Under the pieces are notes generated by a model that was given only the letters and a program-made list of their open reading frames with translations, did not search any database and had not been told where the DNA came from. The position numbers and the translations under genes were made by a program. A stretch of 36,239 nucleotides of DNA from Reticulitermes lucifugus (Eukaryota > Arthropoda > Insecta > Blattodea > Rhinotermitidae), in NCBI GenBank assembly GCA_026260175.1, contig JAKCWW010003271.1, positions 1,695 through 37,933 on the forward strand. The letters are read 5' to 3'. Positions 30,818 to 36,239 of this stretch are shown piece after piece. Within the stretch, counting starts at the first letter, position 1. Each line of letters opens with the position of its first letter.

Positions 30818-33800
30818 CTGTGCAAAAGATTACATGTTATCATATTTAAATAAAATGATGAACAGTACCCACATTTGTACATTACAGCAAGTATTACTGG
30901 ATATCTGGACTTCATCTGTCATCTAGTATTCATCTAGTGTCCTGTTTGGAATTCTACATGAGGGTTAAAATCTAGAAAGTCAGTAGTAATACTGAGTCAA
31001 ATTAGTATCCTATTCCTTCCATAAAATACAGTATTAATATTCTTAGATTTTTTGGAATTGGATTATGCTGCAAAAAGTTAGTTACTTATATATACTTGTA
31101 TATATGTATACTTATATATACTTGTAAGCCCATGAAATAAACACATAAGGGACATGTCATGATTCTCTGTCTGTTGCCTATGTGGACTACCAAATATATT
31201 TTATGAAATTTGGTAATTAATAAAATTCTAATATAAATTTTATTTTATTTCATATTGGCCCACATTTATCTGTAGTTTTGAACTGGAAATCAAATGACAC
31301 TTCAAACATTTTATAACAAATTAATACATGTCCTGACACATATGTTTAAATAAGACATACAGAATTTATTCAGGTACTATTAAGCATGTTGCATAAAAAG
31401 AATGTAAAGTTGTCTGTGTCCATACCATAAGGGCATATAGGGGGAGTAGAGGTATGGTTCGACTCATTCTTAACCTTGCCACTACATGGAGGAAAGTCAT
31501 CAACTTCACGCCCTGGGAAAAATCCCAGTACCCATGGAATAGGAGGTTGGGTGCCAAGAGTTCAAATCTGGCAAGGGCAAAAGAATTTGTATGATGTGTT
31601 AAATACTATTCTGACAGCGTGCAACGGTTGCCTGTTTTAAAACATTTCAGGTACTTTTCACTGTTTTACATACTCCTCTTCTTCTTGAATAGGAATAAAA
31701 GATGACAGAAAATAAATAAAGAAATGGACTGGGTTAACAATAAAAAGGAAATGAAATTTTAATGGCCCCCAAAGCCACTATAGTCATGGTGATTAAAAAA
31801 ATTATCTCAATGGGGATCAATACCCTCGGCACCCATACCATAAAAACATACTGCCAATTGAGTGCACCTAGGCTTATGAAGCTCGTGCATGCATCCTGGA
31901 AAATAAAATTTTGTATTAAAAAGAAAGAGTGGAATGTCAACAACTAATATTTTCACCAGGAAGTCAGGGGACTGTCCACTGCCATCCTGCAAACCTAGAT
32001 CCAAATAAAAGTGTGACAATTGACATTGTACCCTTGTTAGAAACTCATAGACTTACCCTTATTAAATTCTTTGACCTGTGCAGAATCCCATCCTTTGTTT
32101 AGTTCCTGCCTTCTGAGGTACTGGACACGATAGCCAAGGATGTCCAGTTCCTCATTCAGAGGACCTTCGATGTCAATCTGGACAGAGTCATGTCTTGCTT
32201 TATGGACAGACACGTTTGGTACTGCTGGCTTTGAGCCTTCCATAAGTGTAATCATATGTTCCATCTTACCCAGACTGTTCGATGCTCTGCACACATAGTC
32301 TCCGAAGACATTCTTACTGCTAACATTTAACTGAAAGGCAGCAACAGGAAATATGTCACAATATCTTCTGTGCATACAGGTGCAGGGTGCTCTAAAATAG
32401 CAAGCCTTTCATCACTGAGAATTAGAAAATGTAAACAGGGCATAACTGTTATGAAATCCATTATTATTTTAATTCAGATATGTGGCTATTATTTATTTAA
32501 AACTACATATAATTAGGACGGCACGTGGTGGCGCAGTTGGTTGAGGCGCTACAAGCCGCAAGGTCACGGGTTCGGTTCCTGATGGTGTCATTGGAATTCT
32601 TCATTGACATAATCCTTTTGGCCACACTACGGCCCTGGGGTCGACTCAGCCTCTAACAGAAATGAGTACCAGTGATATTTCCTGGGGAGCAAAGGCGGCT
32701 GGTGCGTAAGGCTGACAACCCTACCACCTTCATGTGCTAACTGTCTAGAAATTCTGGGTGCTTCAACCTCCTGGAAACCTCAGGGCCTGTCCAAGCATGT
32801 AATGAGATTGCTTTACTTTTACATGTAATTAGAGGTAACAACAGGAATGGTAAAATCTTGGGAATCTAAAGTGGCTTTTGTGATCCCCAGATCACACAAC
32901 TCACATTCAATGAACAGAAGAGATATACCTGCAGTGTAGTATTCAATCCTTCTTCAAAAATGGTGGCATTTTTCTGTGATACAATTGTTTTGTTTGACTT
33001 CAACCATTCAAACTTAGGTGTTGGTTCTGCAGTCACTGCACATGTTAGGTTGACAGTACCCGTAATGAAAGCATATGCCTTGTCAGATCCTTCCTTACCA
33101 CGCCATACTGGTTTGTCTGTCAACAAAAAACACATGTTTATCATTTCAAATTAAAGATCACTTGCAAGATTTGTGGTTCTGTCAGTATTGCTGCTGAAGA
33201 TTTATATCTTCTGCGATCTTACACTATGTCATTAGGTAGATAGTCCCCAAATCAGGAACTATTTACCTGACACAGCATTACATCCCATAAGACTTGAATC
33301 TAAGAATCACTTCTTGCTCCTGTGTAATAAACATTACTTTTAACAATTTTATACAACGTATAACATAATGTTACAAAGATACAATGAAATAAAAGGTATA
33401 ATTATGAGTACAGGATATTTTGATATAGGAATGTCAATTATAATTACACAACATCATATCAAAAGAAACATTTTATTATGGAAGTGAAATTTTGGTTTTT
33501 AAAAATAAAGAAATCCCATAAGTTATAATGGCAATGCCATGGCTCAGGAAGTAAGTTGATGGCCTCTTACCATAAACCCATGTTCAATCCCAGGCCAGTT
33601 CATGAGGAATTAGGGGGCGGACGATTGGTATTGAGACATCTTTCTCTCTGGCTACTTTGGTTTTCCCCCATCAGTCTCACTCCACCAATGCTCCATACTC
33701 ATATTTCTTTCATCTGCCACCGATGCCAAATAATGTTGGAAATTTATAGCGTTTTACATAAAACACTTAAAAAACAAATAAGGGGCAGCAGAAATGCACA

Positions 33801-35692
33801 TTCTGAAATCACTGCTGCCTTTGTTAGATGAGAAAACTGAAGAAATGTGATAATAGAGGAAAACTGAAAGAAACAAAAAACAGCTGAGGAGAAATACAAT
33901 TGGACAAATCTTTGAATAGAATGGGAAGGGACCAACTTGCTCACTTGGCATTCTGCTACTGTGTGAAGATAAGACTTGGGTGATGTAATGATGATGGAGA
34001 GAGAAACACAGAACATCGTTCCACAGGAACAGGCCTAAAAAGCCTAATGGTAAAAGATTACAGAAATTTTAATAAAAATGATGGTGGAAAGCACCATAAT
34101 GATATAATATTTTGTATAAAATAAGCATAGGACACTGTAATGCTGTGCATTACAAGATAGGCCGCCGACCACGAGTTGCCTGATTATTGCAACGGTTACA
34201 CCATTCAACTACTCAGCAGAACATGTAGTTCCTAGTTGTAAGTAGGCCTGACCAGGTTACGAAGGACCGACATGAGCAGACTTCCAGCAAAGAAATCAGA
34301 ACAAGTATTACTACAACTAGAAACAGAAATCGAGTGCAGTGAAATTGTAACTTAAAGACCACTGAAAATGGCAATGAGGACTTCAGAAAGCACTTGCTGG
34401 CAGAGGCTATGCTGGCCAGAAGTTTAGAAGTTGTGATCATCAATTTGCTGTACTTTTCAAGCCTAAACAACAAAATCACGGAATGGTTTGTGCCACCGTC
34501 GTCATCGGTTGGTCTGCTGTATGCCAGGTAGGACCTATCTCACTGTTGTAACCTGCTGAGTATGTGAATTGGTGCTAACCGACCAAAGGCTCTGATCCCC
34601 CTGTAGAAGGTTTACTGTGCGAAGACAGGTTAGAAGAACATGTACCGGGTTACTCATGAAATTCTATAATATAGTTTGTAGTAAGAAACAAAGCTTACTT
34701 TTTCGGGAGAAAAACGCACCGTCTTTCCCCTTCCCCAAACACTACCCATAGTCTTACCCATGACGTAATTTTGGCTTCCTTACCCAGCCTTAGACATGAA
34801 ACCAAACAAACCCGGACTAGTTGGAGCTAGCAAGGTTTGTGCCTCCATATGCTAGTTTATTAGGTGGACTGCAGTGGAATGGCGTGTTATTCAGGCCACG
34901 TTGTTGTCACGACACCCACTGCAGTCACCACCACAGCAGATACATGCCAGTTAGCTTGATAGTGTACGTCACTGAAGACAACAAGGATGTACAGAATGTG
35001 ATAGCACATGTACACAGTTGTGGTAATTCACCATACATGTAACTGTCTTTCCAGAACATTTCAACTGTGTGGTGTGCGTATCTCGCACGCCATGATATAA
35101 AGGGCCCTCTAGTACTATGCATAAGTGAGGGTCATTGTGAAATAAGTAGAGTGTGGTGAATCATTGATGCAAAGGCTTTATTCTATATGTTAATATACCA
35201 AATGTATCAATTATATTTCAAATGACTTTAAACAGAAAAACAATTAAGTATGTGATCGTACAGAAATTTTCAATAATTGTATTTGTGAGGAAGTAATATG
35301 AAGATGTTATTACACTGAAACGTGTAGCTATGGAATTTTTCATATTTACCATGTACAAATGTACAATAATAATTTATAACACACTGTCACTGTACAGCCG
35401 TATAGTGTACAGTGACAGTGTGTTATAAACACATATGCAACTACAGAGTTACATTACTAATGGTAAAGGTGCTGTGTTGATGGTAACTGTGCAACATTTT
35501 ATACCGATCACTACACAAGAGAATGCTTCGGCGTGTATCAATACTCACGTTCGATCTTCAATATTACTGTCCGATCCAGTATGTTACTGTTGGCGTTAGA
35601 CAGTTGGTACGCACGGCAGCTGTACTCCCCTTTGTCTTCTAGTGTTAAATTGTAAATGTACAGGCCATCTGCAACCACTTTGTATTTGGGCC
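30564..35692 (-). CDS. Ig-superfamily cell-surface protein (Fasciclin 2 / Rega-1 / wrapper-like), last four exons
   Basis: Four exons join in phase to the last 285 residues. Residues 1-47 finish one Ig domain (DKGEYSC at 19-25, then ILDRTVILKIE, like the Ig2/Ig3 edge of Fasciclin 2). Residues 48-140 form a second Ig domain with Cys73, Trp85 and Cys124 in the expected places. Residues 145-242 are one fibronectin III domain (GYRVQYLRR, ESPYNLSGLSQNTHYSVRVA, AARNAAGLS). A 43-residue tail follows, with a short hydrophobic run (LIMIIAFHNIIS, 265-276) and no basic cytoplasmic domain. Many N-glycosylation sites (NLT, NKT, NAT, NTT, NVS, NLS) support an extracellular protein. Fasciclin 2 has two FN3 domains; a single FN3 with a short hydrophobic end fits the GPI-anchored Rega-1/wrapper/klingon layout better. 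The likely role is cell adhesion in nervous or glial tissue. The 5' exons are outside the window, so the exact ortholog is open. Confidence 0.88.
30818..32056. other. Intron of the Ig-superfamily gene
   Basis: A 1239-bp intron with a good donor (G|GTAAGT on the minus strand). It holds a truncated SINE B copy (31403-31585) and a TATATACTTGTA repeat near 31085-31125. Confidence 0.8.
31403..31585 (-). repeat. SINE family B, copy 6 (truncated, intronic)
   Basis: Minus strand: GTAAAGTTGTC, AAGGGCATATAGGGGGAGTA, GAGGTATGGTTCGACTCATT, CTTAACCTTGCCACTACATG, GCCCTGGGAAAAATCCCAGT. The tRNA-like head is missing apart from a GAGTTCAAATCTGG trace. Confidence 0.65.
32057..32330 (-). CDS. Ig-superfamily gene, exon with end of Ig and start of FN3
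   Basis: Acceptor TTGCTGCCTTTCAG; donor AAGG|GTAAGT. It starts LNVSSKNVFGDYVCRASNSL, holding the second disulfide Cys124, then SKPAVPNVSVHKARHDSVQI opens the FN3 domain. It ends with one base of Gly202. Confidence 0.95.
32517..32825 (+). repeat. tRNA-derived SINE (family A), full copy
   Basis: Exact box A TGGCGCAGTTGG at 32529-32540 and near-exact box B GGTTCGGTTCC at 32569-32579, 28 bp apart as in a tRNA-type RNA polymerase III promoter. A unique body follows with GGTGTCATTGGAATTCTTCA and TCGACTCAGCCTC, ending in ATTGCTTTACTTTTACATG. A partial copy lies at 1-78. It sits in a 598-bp intron of the Ig-superfamily gene, on the opposite strand. Confidence 0.85.
32929..33116 (-). CDS. Ig-superfamily gene, exon with first part of the second Ig domain
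   Basis: Acceptor TTTTTTGTTGACAG; donor CTGCAG|GTATAT. Its first two bases complete His48. It encodes KPVWRGKEGSDKAYAFITGT, VNLTCAV and KFEWL, with the first disulfide Cys73 and the core Trp85. Phase 0 at its end. Confidence 0.95.
33190..33300 (-). mobile_element. Foldback MITE M1 remnant (intronic)
   Basis: TCTTCTGCGATCTTACACTA, TCATTAGGTAGATAGTCCCC, CTATTTACCTGACACAGCAT, TACATCCCATAAGACTTGAA resembles a decayed M1 copy. Confidence 0.4.
33530..33735 (+). repeat. SINE-like repeat (family C) with tRNA-like head (intronic)
   Basis: Box-A-like TGGCTCAGGAAG (33540-33551) and box-B-like TGTTCAATCCC (33581-33591) are followed by a body with TTCCCCCATCAGTCTCACTC and TTTCATCTGCCACC, shared with 16240-16400. 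Confidence 0.55.
33740..35297. other. Remainder of a long intron, nothing recognised
   Basis: Part of the 2432-bp intron 33117-35548. The stretch 34140-35130 is less AT-rich and holds CG dinucleotides, but shows no domain, splice pair or shared repeat. Confidence 0.45.
35298..35333 (+). ncRNA. Degenerate hammerhead-like motif
   Basis: TGAAGATG, a 10-nt spacer, GAAACGTGTA keeps the two core blocks of copies A-C, but the outer and inner helices are lost. Probably an old copy of the same element. Confidence 0.25.
35373..35429. repeat. Perfect 23-bp hairpin in an intron
   Basis: The left arm 35373-35395 and right arm 35407-35429 are exact reverse complements around an 11-nt loop. The arms read TTATAACACACTGTCACTGT inward. 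No other copy is seen in the window. Confidence 0.85.
35549..35692 (-). CDS. Ig-superfamily gene, exon ending the first visible Ig domain
   Basis: Acceptor AAATATTACAG; donor GAAC|GTGAGT. Between two partial codons it encodes 47 residues beginning PKYKVVADGLYIYNLTLEDK, then GEYSCRAY with the second Ig cysteine. Its match to the KYVV..GLxIxN...YTCRA part of Fasciclin 2 is the best clue to family. Confidence 0.92.
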
Positions 35693-35997
35693 CTGTAATA
35701 TTTGTTACTTTTTAAGACTCTAATACAAAATTACACCAAGTTCCTTTGTATTAAGTGCTAGTACAATTCAATGGTAAACCACTTCTTTCATATCTTCATT
35801 CCTAATCCTGTGCCTTGTACCTTTTATTCCTTTATCTGCTTCCCTCTTTTCTCATACATTCCTTGTCCATTCCTTTAATTTGTGTGTCCTACTGCCATTA
35901 AAAAGTAACAACGACACAAATTATTAGCCACAGTTGTCATTTGATTGCAATATGTTAGACGCTCAGAGTAATAATGTCCTCTGTGAGTGCCCTATAG

Positions 35998-36239
35998 CAG
36001 TGGTATTCAACCTGGGGTACGCGAAGACATCTTAGGGGGTACGTCAAATAAAAAAAAATAAATATATTATTTTATGATAAACACTGAAGCATCAGGGCCA
36101 GATTTAGGGTTAGCAACAAGAGACCCAGACGTAACGACATGCGATTTGGGAGCGCTGTTTTTTTCTCTCTCTCTCCTTTATGCGATTCCTATCTGGGCGG
36201 CTAGTTTCATTTTATTCCACATAGTGCATATAATTTTGC
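35998..36239 (+). mobile_element. hAT-like element, left end, cut by the window edge
   Basis: Starts CAGTGGTATTCAACCTGGGG then TACGCG and AGGGGGTACGTCAAATAAA, the well-known form of a hAT terminal repeat that contrasts two GGGGTAC blocks. A second start, CAGGGCCAGATTTAGGG (from about 36094), suggests another element nested inside. The right end is outside the window. Confidence 0.65.

Noticed and set aside
32517..32590. Possible tRNA gene
   Set aside because: The promoter boxes are good, but no acceptor stem or full cloverleaf closes around them, and SINE body sequence follows.

Overview
The window looks like nuclear DNA from an insect. It is AT-rich, has genes split by GT-AG introns of 0.15-2.4 kb, and is crowded with old transposon copies. 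Two protein-coding genes can be rebuilt from splice sites and reading phase. The mix of SINEs, mariner, hAT and Penelope-like fragments, plus the two gene families, would fit a large hemimetabolous genome (cockroach or termite type). That placement is inference, since no sequence search could be run.

Layout. Positions 1-8540 hold no coding gene I can support. They carry degraded repeats: SINEs, a pogo-like transposase tail, two large foldbacks, a MITE end, several short hammerhead-ribozyme-like motifs, and a decayed mariner-type transposase (about 6855-8036) with a smaller inverted-repeat element inserted in it. Positions 8567-17578 (+) contain a complete eight-exon acyl-CoA/4-coumarate-CoA ligase-like (luciferase-like) adenylate-forming enzyme. 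All splice phases agree and give 531 residues; a polyadenylation signal follows at 18327. Its introns carry a SINE beside a hAT-type MITE, another SINE, and duplicated hAT-like ends.

Positions 18340-30560 are about 12 kb of intergenic DNA between two convergent genes. They hold a degraded hAT transposase next to a MADF/BESS-like remnant (- strand), an eight-unit degenerate satellite of about 140 bp (20456-21582), many copies of one foldback MITE family, microsatellites, SINEs, and a well-preserved 341-bp hAT MITE with an 8-bp target duplication.

Positions 30564-35692 (-) contain the last four exons of an immunoglobulin-superfamily cell-surface protein (Ig, Ig, FN3, short hydrophobic tail). 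It resembles Fasciclin 2 and the GPI-anchored Rega-1/wrapper/klingon group. Its 5' exons lie beyond the right edge of the window.

The two genes show no functional link: one is a metabolic enzyme, possibly peroxisomal, and the other an adhesion or axon-guidance type surface protein. The most unusual signal is a dispersed motif whose core (CTGANGA ... GAAACATGTH) is constant while the flanking stems change in a compensatory way. This suggests a structured, hammerhead-like RNA carried by a retroelement.
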